Source: Camelus bactrianus
Taxonomy: Eukaryota > Chordata > Mammalia > Artiodactyla > Camelidae
NCBI RefSeq assembly: GCF_048773025.1
Contig: NC_133550.1
Location: 58,907,176 to 58,971,175, forward strand
Length of the DNA stretch: 64,000 nucleotides
Direction of reading: 5' to 3'
The position numbers were made by a program, and so were the translations under genes. Position 1 is the stretch's first letter, and each line of letters opens with the position of its first letter. The notes beneath the pieces are model-generated. The model was given only the letters and a program-made list of their open reading frames with translations. It made no database searches and was not told where the DNA came from. Below, piece by piece: positions 36,601 to 47,329 of the stretch.

Positions 36601-36994
36601 ATGAATTCCCAAATGTGTCCCTATTAAAAATATGTGCTATAAAGATTAAAGAATAACAAAACTGAGTTGAGGTGGGAGTCCTGGGAGGTTGGCCAGGCTG
36701 TCTGCCAGTCCTCATGCCCCAACCTGCCAGCATGGGTGATTCACATCAGTGCGTGGACAGTTACAACATCCTCTGTCCTGAGGGTGTCACACCAGGCTTC
36801 TATCTGAGGTACAGGGAAAGGCTTCTGGTTCTGAGTTGCTCATCAGAATGAAATGCACTAATAGAGAAAGAAGCCAGGGGAGCTCTTGAAAGCTAAGGAG
36901 GAGGAATTGTAAAATAAATTATTCCTGCTCCAGCCTCCAACCCCATAGCACAGGAGAAGTCCGCAGCAGTAAAGCCTGCCAGCTATACACAACT

Positions 36995-37150
36995 GTGACA
37001 TTTCACAAAGTTACAAGACTTCACCACCACCCAGCTGTAGGGTCGAGGCAATTCTCTCTGAGGCTCAGAGAGGTAAGTCGCTTTGCCCAATGTCACAGGG
37101 CCACTCGGAGTATGGAAAGGATGACATTCAGGGCTCTTGATTCAGATACA
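36995..37150 (-). repeat. MIR SINE
   Basis: 'ctctgaggctcagagaggta' and 'gtcgctttgcccaatgtcac' are the MIR core in reverse. Confidence 0.75.
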
Positions 37151-37164
37151 GTAATACACGATAA

Positions 37165-37385
37165 CACACAGCTCAAGCATCACCTTCGCATCACCTTCTT
37201 TGTGATACTTTCTTTCCTCCCTGTTAGAACTATCCATTTCCCTTTGTGTCTCCTTTCCATCCAGATTTCAGTAAATATTTATAACACCCATTTACAAGCC
37301 TGTCTCCTCGAGGTCAGTAACCGTATTCCCCATGCCTAACACAGTGTCTAACTAACGGACACATAGTAGGTACCAGAGCTGGTCA
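37165..37385 (+). mobile_element. L2 LINE 3' end
   Basis: 'tcaccttctttgtgatactt', 'ttacaagcctgtctcctcga', 'ccccatgcctaacacagtgt' and 'ggacacatagtaggtacc' follow L2 3' UTR order. Confidence 0.75.
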
Positions 37386-37387
37386 CT

Positions 37388-37580
37388 GAATAGCATAGCA
37401 GTTAAGGATACAGGAATCAGAAAGCTGGATTTGAATTCCAGCTGTACTGTTTATCAGCTGTAAGGCATTGGACAGGTTACTTACAATTCTCATGCCTCAA
37501 TTTAATCGTCTGTAAAATCATGCACACTGAAGTCCAATACATAGTAAGTGTTCAATAACCATTAGCTGTTATTACCATTA
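37388..37580 (+). repeat. MIR SINE
   Basis: Near full-length: 'atagcatagcagttaaggat', 'ggatttgaattccagctgta', 'ggacaggttacttacaattc' and 'acatagtaagtgttcaataa'. Confidence 0.9.
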
Positions 37581-37599
37581 ACAATAAAGATGCATTGAA

Positions 37600-38385
37600 T
37601 ATCATCTTCCAGCAAACATACTAATTCCCCAAAGGCACGGCCATTTAGTGATCCTGGCTTGCTGGCCCACAGTCCCATCTAGACCGGTGTTGAAATGAAG
37701 TTGGAGGGGAAAAGAAATTACAGGACAATGCGGGCTCACATGTGGGGGGCAGAGATAATTCAGCCTTCTGCAAATGGAAATTAATCATCCTGGCTTTACT
37801 CAGCAGGCAGGCAGCAAGAATGCCAGCTTGCCCCCTTCCCTGCCACTGACGGGATTGTTCAGGAAATGAAGCAAGAAATGGAATTGTTGGAGGAGGCGGC
37901 CCCATGGACTGCCTCCCCCACATCAGATACAGGCATTATCAGCTCTCTCTCCCTTCTCACTGTTGCCGCTCACTTAGCCACCCAGGGCGCCAGGCTTCCA
38001 GCACAACAGCCTCGTGCTTCCAGCATTGTTATTCCTTAGATTAATCTGGTTTCAATATGTTCTAACAATACATATTTTATCTCTGAATGCTAAAAAAAAA
38101 AACAAACCTATCTGCTACAGTTGGAATAGACTCCAAGTTATCAGATGCTTATGCTAAAAATGTCGCTGCAGAGTCACACACACATCGCACGTGTCCCCTC
38201 GTTCCTGGGAGAACATTTTCCTGCGTGGATGGTGGTCCACTTCCTGAGCCTCCTTATCAAAATGATTAATAGGATACTGTGGTGCTTCTTCATACACAGG
38301 CAGAGCTTTCTACTTTTTCTTGCAAAAACTTTGTGAAGTGCCTTCGGCCCTAATGTTAATTGCATGACGTGGCTGGGGTTCATAT
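37600..38385. other. Unassigned non-repetitive island, possible regulatory element
   Basis: I recognise no repeat over almost 800 bp, unusual for this window. It contains AT-rich homeodomain-like words, including the perfect palindrome 'agattaatct' at 38038-38047, 'ggaaattaatcatcctgg' near 37777 and a CRE-like 'tgacgtgg' near 38365. Calling it regulatory is inference; conservation is unknown. Confidence 0.25.
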
Positions 38386-38389
38386 CACT

Positions 38390-38480
38390 CACTGCCTATT
38401 TTTTTACAGAAGGGAAAAATTGAGACACAGAGCCTTTATCTGATCTGGCCGAAGTCATAGCTACAGCCAGTGACATGTTT
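38390..38480 (-). repeat. MIR SINE fragment
   Basis: 'aaaattgagacacagagcct' and 'ggccgaagtcatagctacag' match the MIR core in reverse. Confidence 0.6.
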
Positions 38481-38599
38481 TCCTGTCTTCCAGAGCCACG
38501 ATTTTTCTACAGCAATGTGGTAGACACCTGTTACCTACCCAGCATACCTTCTCCATTTTTCTAAGAAAGAATGACAACATACGCAGCTAATAATATTCA

Positions 38600-38990
38600 C
38601 CTCTTTGTATTTTTCTGCAGCCAGGTGTGGCCACGTGGGCCTGTACTGGCCTTGCAAAGTGTCTGAGAAATCAGTTTAAAGAATACAGCCTGATCCCTCT
38701 CCTTCAGCCTTGCGGCCCCGTCTTATCTTGACTGTAATGTAAACATAGGTGTCTGGAAGTGCGGCAGCCATCTTGGGACCATGAGGTGATAAGCACTGGG
38801 GCGGAGTGCTAAGGATGGCAGAGGGAGATGATGGAGAGAGCCTAGCGTCCTTGTGGCAGAAATCCTACTGTCAATTGAGTGCAGCGTCGGAGGGAGCAGA
38901 AATAAACACATGTGTTCAATAAATAGTCTTTACCCAGATGCCTTTTGAAGGTGGAATCTTAAACGCTGTGAGCGGCAGAGACCCGGAGTG
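38600..38990 (+). repeat. Unassigned dispersed repeat, copy 1
   Basis: The last 130 bp (38861-38990) recur at 45429-45560 on the same strand, at about four fifths identity by eye: 'tactgtcaattgagtgcagc', 'ggagggagcagaaataaaca', 'gatgccttttgaaggtgg'. Upstream, 'cagccatcttgggaccatga' and 'ctaaggatggcagaggga' resemble phrases common in old LTRs, but I cannot name the family. Confidence 0.5.
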
Positions 38991-39199
38991 TGACCGTGAA
39001 TTGCCTGTAGCCCTTCTCTTTTGTACAGAACTTAGTCATGTGCCTGCACTCAGGTTCAAGGAGGACTGGGAAAGCATTGTCAGTTCCAGGCGTCTGTGTG
39101 CTTAGCTAAAAATGAAAATTGCTTTTATTTTATACTAATAATGAGTCTATTAAAAAGTCAGGGTTGTTTAATTGTTCTGTTTCATAGGTGATTAAACTG

Positions 39200-39345
39200 A
39201 GGCACTGAGATTGGTTAAGAAGACTGGCTTTGATGTCAATAGACATAGGTTTGAATCCTGGCTCTGCCATTTACTGATTCCCAGATTTGGGGCAAACTGT
39301 TTAACCTCCCTAAGTCTCAATAACATGAAACGAACTTGACACTGG
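39200..39345 (+). repeat. MIR SINE
   Basis: 'aggtttgaatcctggctctg', 'ccatttactgattcccagat' and 'gtttaacctccctaagtctc' follow MIR. Confidence 0.85.
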
Positions 39346-41560
39346 TCCCTGGTATGGAGTCATCACTGCTGTGATGATGGGGCGAATGCCAGGCCTCACC
39401 TGAGAGCGGCAGTCTCACCTGTCGGGTTCAGCTCGGCATGGTGTTCTCACACGTAGAATAGCCCCCGATGTAGGGTGAGCCCTGAGTAAATATTTGTTGG
39501 GAGAATAAATTAAGTTAATGAGTCAGAATTGGAACCTGGATGACTTCAGCTCCAGGCCCACGCTGTTCCTATGTTGCCAGAATGCCAGGTCTCCCTGCCA
39601 TGCTTCTCTCTGCAAATAAGCCACAAAACCCACATCGAATCTGTCTGGATCCAGGAATAATGCCTCAATGGCAACACGGGGAAATAAACACAAGCTTTGC
39701 GATTAAAAAAAAGAAAAACATGCCCCAGCCAACCAGAAACTGGAGCGAGTGTGAGCTCCGAGGCAGGTTCACTGCCTTTCACCTGGGCCTTGACTGAGAC
39801 AAAGCGCCTTTGAGAAACCGCGTCCCTCCTCCTTCCCAGAGTGGGACGCCCTGACTTGCCTCCCGTAATCAGCAAAGGCCGCTGCAGACCCAGGGCTGAA
39901 TCTGGCTGGCTGGCTGTCCGCCCCACATCCATCTGCATTCCCTTCTCCAAAGGAGAGGCATTCTCTGTACCTCTTTCCATAAAGACCCTGTCCTCCCTTC
40001 TTATGAGTTTTCCAATTTGAAATCCTAGGATGGGGGCACACCGTATCATTCACTTACAGCCAACCCTTGCTTCCAAAATAAGTCAGCAGCTGGCAACTGA
40101 TCATAAAATCAAAATGCTTGTTCAGGAACAGAGATGGGCAGAGGGAGAGCAAGCTCTTAGGGGAAAACAAGTGAGAGAAACATGCATGTGGTGCTCATTA
40201 AAGTACCTTTTAAACTCTTAGATTTGGGGCAAGTAAAGGGGCTTATTACCCTTAGACAGCTAGAGATTTGGAAATACTACGTGCCCTGTGCCTTCTTACC
40301 AGCTAACTATTTCTCTCTCTACATATATCTGATGAAATTGGCTTAAAATGAATATAATTGCATTCAAATATCTGAACGGTTTTAGGAGAAATAAAGATTA
40401 AACTGGTTCTATTAACTCCGCAAATCAGACCCATGGCCAATGAGAAGAAATGAGAAACGTTGGTTTCTACTTAGGAAAAAAGAAGAACTAACAAGAATGC
40501 CTAATGGTCAGAAGTGCCAACATCTGGAAAAGCCACCTGGAAGTGATGGTCCCCCCTCACTGGAGACTCAGACCATGGGGCAGTACTGCTGGCGGAGATG
40601 TCACAGAATTCACGCCTCCCTCAGGGAGCTTGGCTCTAATCCATTTAGAGCCCTTTCCATGCCCCGTTCTGATCTGATGACTCTAGCACGACCAATATGC
40701 CAGCAAGGGGCAACCTGCCCCTGCGTTTGAAAGACCCCAATCCCACAGATTGACTTGCCACATGCAGGCTATAACGTAACAGAAACTTAGTATGATCAAA
40801 GAAACAGGAACAAGAAATGAACAATTTGCAGGTGAATTCTTGGAATGGAAAAGAGAATGAAAGTGAATAAACGAACAGCTGCAGAACTCCAAGAACTCAG
40901 AGGACCTTGAGGAGTATGCAAAGGGGGAGGAAGAAGAGAGAAAACAGCTGGTGCGAGTGTCCAGCCACAGACGAGTGTGGCCAGGATGCAAACTCAGGAG
41001 AGCACACATTTCTCCACCTGCACTTTCGACAGAGCCAGTCACAGATGGGGGGGGGGGCACTCCGGGGGGGGACCCCAGGCTGAGGAATGGGGCGAGCAAC
41101 CAGCAGCATGTGTCCAGCCTCACTTGTGCTGACCACTCACCATTGTCACACACACATTGTTCCGGCTGTCACTCTGCCAGGGCCTTCCTGTTTATTATTT
41201 TTGTGTCTCCAGGCAGCGACATTCCTGTCAAATGGAGATGGTGTGTCAGGTCAGATTACTCCCAGGATGATGTGAAGAGACAAGCGCTGATGGAAGGTGC
41301 CACTTCCACGGTTCGGATGCGCACACTAGTCACCAGCGATTAATGCTGCTCCATTGGCCTTGCCTTCCTGTTGGAATATGCCTCCATGTGCTAGGAAGGC
41401 AAGGAGGAAGCACTTCCCAGGGCTTTAAATGTCTAGGCCACGGGTCTCTGTGCTGGTTGCAGGAATAGTCGAAGAGTCGGGTATGGAAGAGCGAAAGGAA
41501 GAGGATGTATCACTCTACTAGGGGCCAGGTACCCTGTGGGTGGTTCACAAACCTTGTCTT
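39346..41560. other. Unassigned GC-richer sequence
   Basis: No repeat family except a short L2 tip near 39485. The higher GC leaves several overlapping open frames (up to 167 codons, 39546-40049 minus; 156 codons, 40683-41153 minus), none with a recognisable domain or a consistent strand. It holds the G-tracts at 41047-41071. Confidence 0.3.
41047..41071 (+). other. Paired G-tracts, potential G-quadruplex
   Basis: A run of 11 G and a run of 8 G separated by 'cactcc' give enough G-runs for an intramolecular quadruplex. Long G homopolymers are also prone to length error in assemblies. Confidence 0.6.
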
Positions 41561-41564
41561 AGTT

Positions 41565-41750
41565 TAGCAGAGTGGCCAAGAGCCTGGCCGTTTGGATTGG
41601 GCAGACCTGATTTTAAATTCTGAATCTGCCGCTCATTCGTGACCATAAGCAAGTTACTTAAACTCTGTGAGCATCAATTTCCTAACTTGTAAAACTGGGA
41701 TGGGAATAGCTACCTTACAGTTTTGTGTAGGACTAAATATAATTATTAAT
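41565..41750 (+). repeat. MIR SINE
   Basis: 'tttagcagagtggccaagag', 'aagcaagttacttaaactct' and 'tcaatttcctaacttgtaaa' give a near full-length MIR. Confidence 0.85.
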
Positions 41751-41774
41751 TTGTTCACCTGACAAATATTCAGG

Positions 41775-41860
41775 AGATATATATATGTGTGTGTGTGTGT
41801 GTGTGTATACATATATTCCACCCATATATAAATGGGATATATATATATTCCACCCATACC
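41775..41860 (+). repeat. AT/GT microsatellite with a 16-bp direct repeat
   Basis: A TA run, then about 11 GT units. The word 'atatattccacccata' occurs at 41811-41826 and 41843-41858, with the small palindrome 'cccatatataaatggg' between. Confidence 0.9.
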
Positions 41861-41985
41861 CCTGCCCCACCATCACTGGAATATAGCAGTAAAGAAAACA
41901 GATAAAATTCCTACCTTCATGAACTTTGTACTCTATTGATGGGAGACAGAAAATAAAACTGATAAATAGTTATAGCGTACATTAA
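41861..41985 (-). mobile_element. L2 LINE 3' end
   Basis: 'ggaatatagcagtaaagaaa', 'attcctaccttcatgaactt' and 'gatgggagacagaaaataaa' match the L2 3' UTR in reverse. The terminal bases may lie left of the microsatellite ('cctgacaaatattcagga'). Confidence 0.75.
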
Positions 41986-42014
41986 AAATTTAGAATTTCT
42001 GACACACAGAAAAC

Positions 42015-42130
42015 ATTTGATAAATGCTGTAATTCAACCTTTGTATCACTCCTCTGAAGCATTGTTAGCCCCAGTGAGGAAGCCAAAACTGTTTAAATAA
42101 CTTGCTCAAGATCACGTAGCCAGATCTTTG
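42015..42130 (-). repeat. MIR SINE fragment
   Basis: 'ccccagtgaggaagccaaaa' and 'taacttgctcaagatcacgt' follow the MIR core in reverse. Confidence 0.65.
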
Positions 42131-42333
42131 CTCAGTTAGGAACACTGAAAGGATGGAAATCAACAGGGGTGCATGTGCACACAAGTGTCCCCCTGCTTCT
42201 CAAGTCAGCTGAATCCATGACGTAGAAACAAAGTGAAAAGTTCCCAGAGAACCATTCACAAGGTGTTGGATCACCTTTGAGCAGGTGGGTTGAACTAACT
42301 CTTATTCCTAAACGTGGCTAAGAGATGCCTCCC

Positions 42334-42449
42334 CTAGGTTGACCAGCAGTCCCACTCTTCCTGGGACTAAAGGTTTTCCTAGGGTGGGGCAATTTCAGTA
42401 CTAAAATCAGATCAGTCCTGGGTAAACTGAGACGGGTTGGTCAATGTAG
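42334..42449. mobile_element. Small near-palindromic DNA transposon (MITE)
   Basis: About 116 bp. Its left end 'ctaggttgaccagcagtccc' and the complement of its right end ('gaccaacccgtctcagttt') are related inverted repeats. Inside, 'ttcagtactaaaatcagatc' sits between 'cctgggac' and 'gtcctgggta' arms. I know this palindromic family as an old mammalian repeat but not by name. Confidence 0.55.
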
Positions 42450-42835
42450 CTAAGACCAAAGCCATATTTCACTTCTTAAGCCACGCAATAAAGCTGGAGT
42501 ATTTCCAAAGGCAGAAATAAGTAGGGAACACCAGCAAACAGAAAGAAGAACCAGGCAGGGAGAGCAAGACGTCTGGGAAAGCCACCTCCACCCTTGAGCC
42601 AAAACTTCCAGTACCTGAAAAATAGTCACCTTATCTTGTCAATTTCTCTGTAGGGTCCAGCTCTGGAACACGTGGGCAGTGAATAGTGACCACCTGGTTG
42701 AGCAATGCCTGACCATCTCAGTGAAAGCAGAAAGTTAGTCAATAATCATTAAATAAATGTAGCTCCTGGGCTGTTTGCTACCTGTATCAATAATCCATCC
42801 TTGAGCTCTGGCTCAATTTTTTAGAGTAACAGGCA
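42450..42835. other. Unassigned sequence
   Basis: I see no repeat family and no open frame worth noting. Confidence 0.3.
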
Positions 42836-42839
42836 CCGC

Positions 42840-43040
42840 AAAATTGGAAAGAGTGCTGAACTTGGCATTTGACATCCCAGCTCTGCTTCTCATGAGTCAG
42901 GTGCCTTTGCCAAGTCACTTAGTCTCTGTGAGTTTCAGAGTTCTCATTTGTAAAGTGGAGATAAATTATTACCTTCCCTATAATAATGGATTCACATGAG
43001 AACCGAGTTAAACAATGTATGTGCTTTCACTTTGCAGCTT
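42840..43040 (+). repeat. MIR SINE
   Basis: 'gacatcccagctctgcttct', 'tgccaagtcacttagtctct' and 'gttctcatttgtaaagtgga' match MIR. Confidence 0.85.
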
Positions 43041-43054
43041 TGAATTTGAGGTTC

Positions 43055-43944
43055 TAGGGTCTGCCACATTTAGGCTACCTCCCCTCGTATCCAGACCAAA
43101 TTTTGAACCTTGTTTTATTTCCATAATTTTGCTAATTGTTTGATTATTCCCTGCCCCATTTCACTCTCCTTTCATTTCCTATAAGATACAATGCAAAGCG
43201 TAGTCCAGGTACGACCTACAACATCACGTGCCTTCTGCCTGCTTTTTAAATGTCATTTTAATTTCTGTTAAGGATATACCTGAATAATATATGAGAAGTC
43301 AAATAGCTCCATAAGACTTATAACAAACAGCAATTCCTTGCCTCTGCACTGCCCCTGCTTCCAACCTCATCTTTCCCGTTCCCCAGAGGCAAGCATTTTC
43401 AAATCCTCTTGTGTTTTTTTCGAGGATAAAATTTCCTATATCAAAATAATACATCTATATTGCAAAATCTTAGCCTCCCAGTTTTGGTCATCATATACGG
43501 ACTCCCCACTATTAGAAGATGAGAATTTACCCCATGATTGTGTAACCGCATTCATAGCAGAGCCAGGCAGTGTACTCTGACTTTATTTCCCTTCTGGCTT
43601 CATGGCCAACCTCATCCCCACCTTGGGGTTCACAACTTATTTCTCAACCAGTTACATCATTTCCTGTGTTCTGATCACAAATCTCCAAACTTTGATCACA
43701 CGCGTGTCTCCCTTTAATACGTGTCTCCCTTTAATACGCGGAAACACTGTATCAACCTCATCTTCTCAGAGACATCTCTCCTGCACCTGCTGCCCTTTTG
43801 CTTCAGTCTCAGAGGCCACCCCATTCTTGGGAATCAGCTTTGCCTCTCTCCTGTGTTTTCATCTGTTTTTTTAGCTCCCATCCTCTCTGTTTCTTGTCTC
43901 ACTTTATTTTGGTAGAGCCCTTCCCCAGTAGCTTCCTGAGAAAA
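43055..43944. other. Unassigned sequence with a short tandem duplication
   Basis: Positions 43220-43480 ('cccagaggcaagcattttca') may be an old L1 3' UTR in reverse, but I am unsure. The rest is not recognised. A perfect 17-bp tandem duplication lies at 43704-43737. Confidence 0.3.
43704..43737 (+). repeat. 17-bp perfect tandem duplication
   Basis: 'gtgtctccctttaatac' occurs twice head to tail (43704-43720 and 43721-43737). With no mismatch, the event is recent compared with the surrounding sequence. Confidence 0.95.
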
Positions 43945-44800
43945 CCTGCAGAGGAGGTGAATCTTTAGAAGTCTGCATATCTAAGAATTTATATGCTCAT
44001 ACTTAATTGATTCTTTTGGTTGAGTATAGACCTGAAGGTTGTTCAACATTGGTATAATCCCTTCAGAATTATAAGAGGATGCTTTCTCTATTACCTTTTT
44101 TTTTTATTTGCTCTTGTTATGCAATCTGATGCCATGCTGATACTTGATCTTTTAATTATGACTTTTTTTTTTTCCTCCTCTAGAAACTTTAAGGACCTTC
44201 TCTTGAGTTCTGAAATTCCATGGTGTTAGTCTTTTACATCTATTAAGCTGGGTATTTGGGGACTTTTTGGTCTAGAAACTTATACCCTGAGGTTCTGGAA
44301 ACATTCTTTTTTCTTTTTTAAGATAATTTCCCCCTCGCTGGTCTGTATCTTCTCTCCCTAGAATTTCTATTAGTCTGCCTTTCTGTATTTTTATCTCTAT
44401 TCTGAGATGTTTACTCGCATTGATCTTTCATACTTGCTGTTGAGTTTTTCATTTCTGCTATCATGGTTTTAATTTTGAACAGTTCTTTTTTGTTCTCTGA
44501 ATGTTCCTTTTTATAGCATCTTGCTTTTCTTACACGAATACAGTATCTTTCCTTATCTGCCTGAGCATTTAAATTGTCTTTGTTGTTTTGTTCTGCAAGA
44601 GTCTCTATTCTCTCCAAGTTACTGTTTTCTTTTCATTTCTTTCTTTCCTATCTGTTCTTTTCTTTTATGTCTCTGACTCTAGAAGCTTTCCTCAAATGTC
44701 TGGTGATACTTGGCTGTCTATACACATTACCGGCATTAACAAACTGACTGGAAGCCCTGTGTGGGTGGGGTAAGGCTTATTTCCTGGGGAGCTTTACTAT
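43945..44800 (-). mobile_element. Possible L1 5'-region remnant
   Basis: T-rich sequence with 'gttgagtttttcatttctgc', 'ttgaacagttcttttttgtt' and 'gtctctgactctagaagctt' resembles the reverse of old L1 5' regions, like 14.7-15.2 kb and 22.1-22.8 kb. No firm landmark. Confidence 0.35.
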
Positions 44801-44847
44801 GAGGTAAACCACTTGGCCATCTGTTATGAGACCCTCTACAGTCAGAA

Positions 44848-45125
44848 TTGCTACAATAAAGTAAAATGGAGACAAGGCTTGAAAATCCCCCAAAACAGGC
44901 AAAATCACTTAAGTAACATAAGCAGAACTAAATCCAGCCTATTTCATGAACATAAGCTAAACCTAATTTAGGTTATTTCCTGTAAATGCCTCTGATAATC
45001 ATACACAAAACTGAAGTCATCTTCCTGAAGTGGTACAAGATCATCACTTTTAGCCACTCACCCACCATCTAGAAACCCCCCATGGTAATAACCCATCATT
45101 ATAAACGTTAAATAGCTTCCTCATT
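44848..45125 (+). mobile_element. LTR-like repeat, copy 1 of an inverted pair
   Basis: Homologous in inverted orientation to 46136-46410. Shared phrases include 'taagcagaactaaatccagc', 'cctctgataatcatacacaa', 'ctgaagtcatcttcctgaag' and 'tcctcattttcattttatca'. Identity is about three quarters by eye. The style suggests an old retroviral-type LTR. The family is not recognised. Confidence 0.55.
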
Positions 45126-45428
45126 TTCATTTTATCAGCCATTTTCTCTCATTATCTCTAAGTGGAAACACCAGTCTGCTGCCAGGGTGGGGCAGTGGGT
45201 GGGGGCTAACTCCTTCGGTAGACTGTCAATCACGCCTCTATATGCAGCCCCGCATTCACCTCCGTATTTGCTTGGACCTGACGCCAGTTCTGAGCCTTCC
45301 TGAGGCACTGCAATTGCTTTCACCTCTGCTTCAGTTTAGTTTTCTTGGGTTCATTTAACTCCCAGCTCCCCAAAATTGTCATCCATTTCTATAATCTTTG
45401 TCTTTATGGGTTTAAATTTTAAAACAAA

Positions 45429-45560
45429 AATCTTACTGTCAATTGAATGCAGCATTGGAGGGAGCAGAAGTAAACATACATGTTCAGTGAACCAGATGCC
45501 TTACTCAGATGCCTTGTGAAGGTGGGAATCTTAAACCGTGTGAGTGGTGGAGACCCAGAG
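45429..45560 (+). repeat. Unassigned dispersed repeat, copy 2
   Basis: Matches 38861-38990: 'tactgtcaattgaatgcagc', 'ggagggagcagaagtaaaca', 'gatgccttgtgaaggtggga' and 'gtgagtggtggagaccc'. It lies between the two inverted LTR-like copies. Confidence 0.55.
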
Positions 45561-46015
45561 ATGTGCCTGCTCACTCAGCTGCTGGAGGCTGGGGAGGACA
45601 GCCCACAGATAACCCACCTCCGGCAGAGACAAGTCACTCCCTATGGGAAAATCAATTCATAATCATCTTTTTTCTTATTTAGGTTCCAAAGGGACGCACA
45701 TTTCTTCTTGATACAAACAGAATGAGAAAGGGAGCATGCTTGCGAAGAAAGGAGCATTAAGGAGGAGGTTGCAAACACTACACACTTTTCTCCCATGTGA
45801 CAAAGGAACAGAGGAACAGAGCTTCTCTGAAATGGGCAGCCGGACCTGGGTGCCCTGCTTAAAAATAATGGATAATAGCCACAGTCTGTGTGTCTTGTCC
45901 AAAATCCAGAAAGAGTAAAAATTAAAACCAGATCAGTAAAATAGTATTTATTTACGCTTAGAGTGTATTTGTGTTTATTGTGTAATTATTAGAGTTAATT
46001 ATTTCATTTATTATT
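45561..46015. other. Unassigned sequence
   Basis: No gene or clear repeat. The end (45940-46015) is very AT-rich with repeated 'gtttatt' and 'attatt' words. Confidence 0.3.
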
Positions 46016-46019
46016 ACTA

Positions 46020-46410
46020 GAGTTTATTGTGCACAAAAGAACAGCTTACAAACTGGAAGAATTCAAACCCAAAACTGGTATGAGGCTCTGAGGCATGATG
46101 TTACAAGATAGCTTATAGAGTGAAAATGAGGAAAGTTGTTTTAATAAACAAACTTTACAGTGACTGCTTATTACAATGGAGTTTCCAGACAGCGGGGCAT
46201 TGGTTAAAAGTGATTACTTAGTACTATTTTAGGCAGATGACTTCAGTGTTGTTTATGATTATCAGAGACATTTATTAAAAATAACCTAAGTTAGGTTTAT
46301 CTTACTATGTTTGTGAAATAAGCTAAATTTAATTCTGCTTACATGGCTTAAATGGTTTTATCTTTGGCGAGATTTTTCAGCCTGGTCACTGTTTTAACAG
46401 TCTCGTCTGC
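46020..46410 (-). mobile_element. LTR-like repeat, copy 2 of an inverted pair
   Basis: Read on the minus strand it shares about 270 bp with 44848-45125. It runs further, to a polyadenylation-type end ('gtgcacaataaactct' in that direction), typical of an LTR R/U5 region. It looks more complete than copy 1. Old fossil, family unknown. Confidence 0.55.
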
Positions 46411-46524
46411 TTCCCTAAGAAAGAAAAACATCACAAGGCAACTCGCAGTGGGGGAGGAAGTGTCTTGGGCTCTATGTAGGGAAATTTCCGGAGGGTCTCC
46501 TGATACGTTTTATTGAAAGTTATA

Positions 46525-46700
46525 GGTTTGGATTTCAAATGTACAACCCACCAATCACATTTAAAGGAAATAGTTTGGTATCTCTGAGTCTTGTTTTCCT
46601 CATCTGTAAAATGGGAATAAAAACACAGATCTGTACGGTTGTTGCACTGGCTAAATGGGTTATATTCTAGTGATCTCAATAAATGTGTGTTGAATCTGAC
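46525..46700 (+). repeat. MIR SINE
   Basis: 'gagtcttgttttcctcatct', 'gtaaaatgggaataaaaaca' and 'gatctcaataaatgtgtgtt' are MIR core and tail. Confidence 0.85.
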
Positions 46701-47169
46701 TCACGAGTTAATTTTCATGTCTATTTCCCTTCCCAGTTACTCATAAAATTTCTCACTTTTGCAACCATACTTTTTGTTAAAATGGTAAGAAATAAGTTAG
46801 TCTACATAAGTTAATTTTTAATACAGCTGAGATTAAGATTTATTTATTTTTTTAGTTTGACATTTCTCATAGAAATAATTCTTAAAGGAAGTAATACACA
46901 TTTCCTTGCTTTCTTAATTAGAAGGATTGGAACACATTTTTCACTCTTCCTGGACATACTTAAGTTCTTTGTTCAATTCCTATGTAGTTTGTTTGATTTT
47001 TATAATGATCCTTTGCCAAATGAAAAAAAACCAACATTTTTCTTATTACAAATTCAACATAGTCTCACTGCATAGAAATAAAAATTGCCAGTTAGAAAAA
47101 AAAAAAAACAAACCAAAAAAACACCTCAGAAACAATCAGAGCCTTCATATGCACACACATGTACCCAAA
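46701..47169. other. Unassigned AT-rich sequence
   Basis: Nothing recognised. It includes an A-rich interval at 47097-47120, directly before an L1 fragment. Confidence 0.3.
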
Positions 47170-47310
47170 GAGGCTGAAAGAAAATGACTGATAGATTTGA
47201 CTACATACAAATTGAAAGTTTCTCCATGTCAAAATCCACATAAACAAAATAGGAAGCAAACAGCAAACTGACAAAATATTTGCACCAACGTGACAGATGA
47301 TATAGTTAAT
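47170..47310 (+). mobile_element. L1 ORF2 fragment
   Basis: 'gatttgactacatacaaatt', 'aatccacataaacaaaatag' and 'actgacaaaatatttgcacc' match a conserved L1 ORF2 segment. Short and isolated. Confidence 0.65.
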
Positions 47311-47329
47311 ATCTTAAGTGTATGATTAT

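Noticed and set aside
39546-40049. 167-codon minus-strand open frame
   Set aside because: It lies in locally GC-rich sequence where stop codons are rare. An opposite-strand frame overlaps it and no homology is recognised.
40683-41153. 156-codon minus-strand open frame
   Set aside because: It crosses the G11/G8 tracts and is overlapped by a 130-codon plus-strand frame. Composition explains it better than coding.
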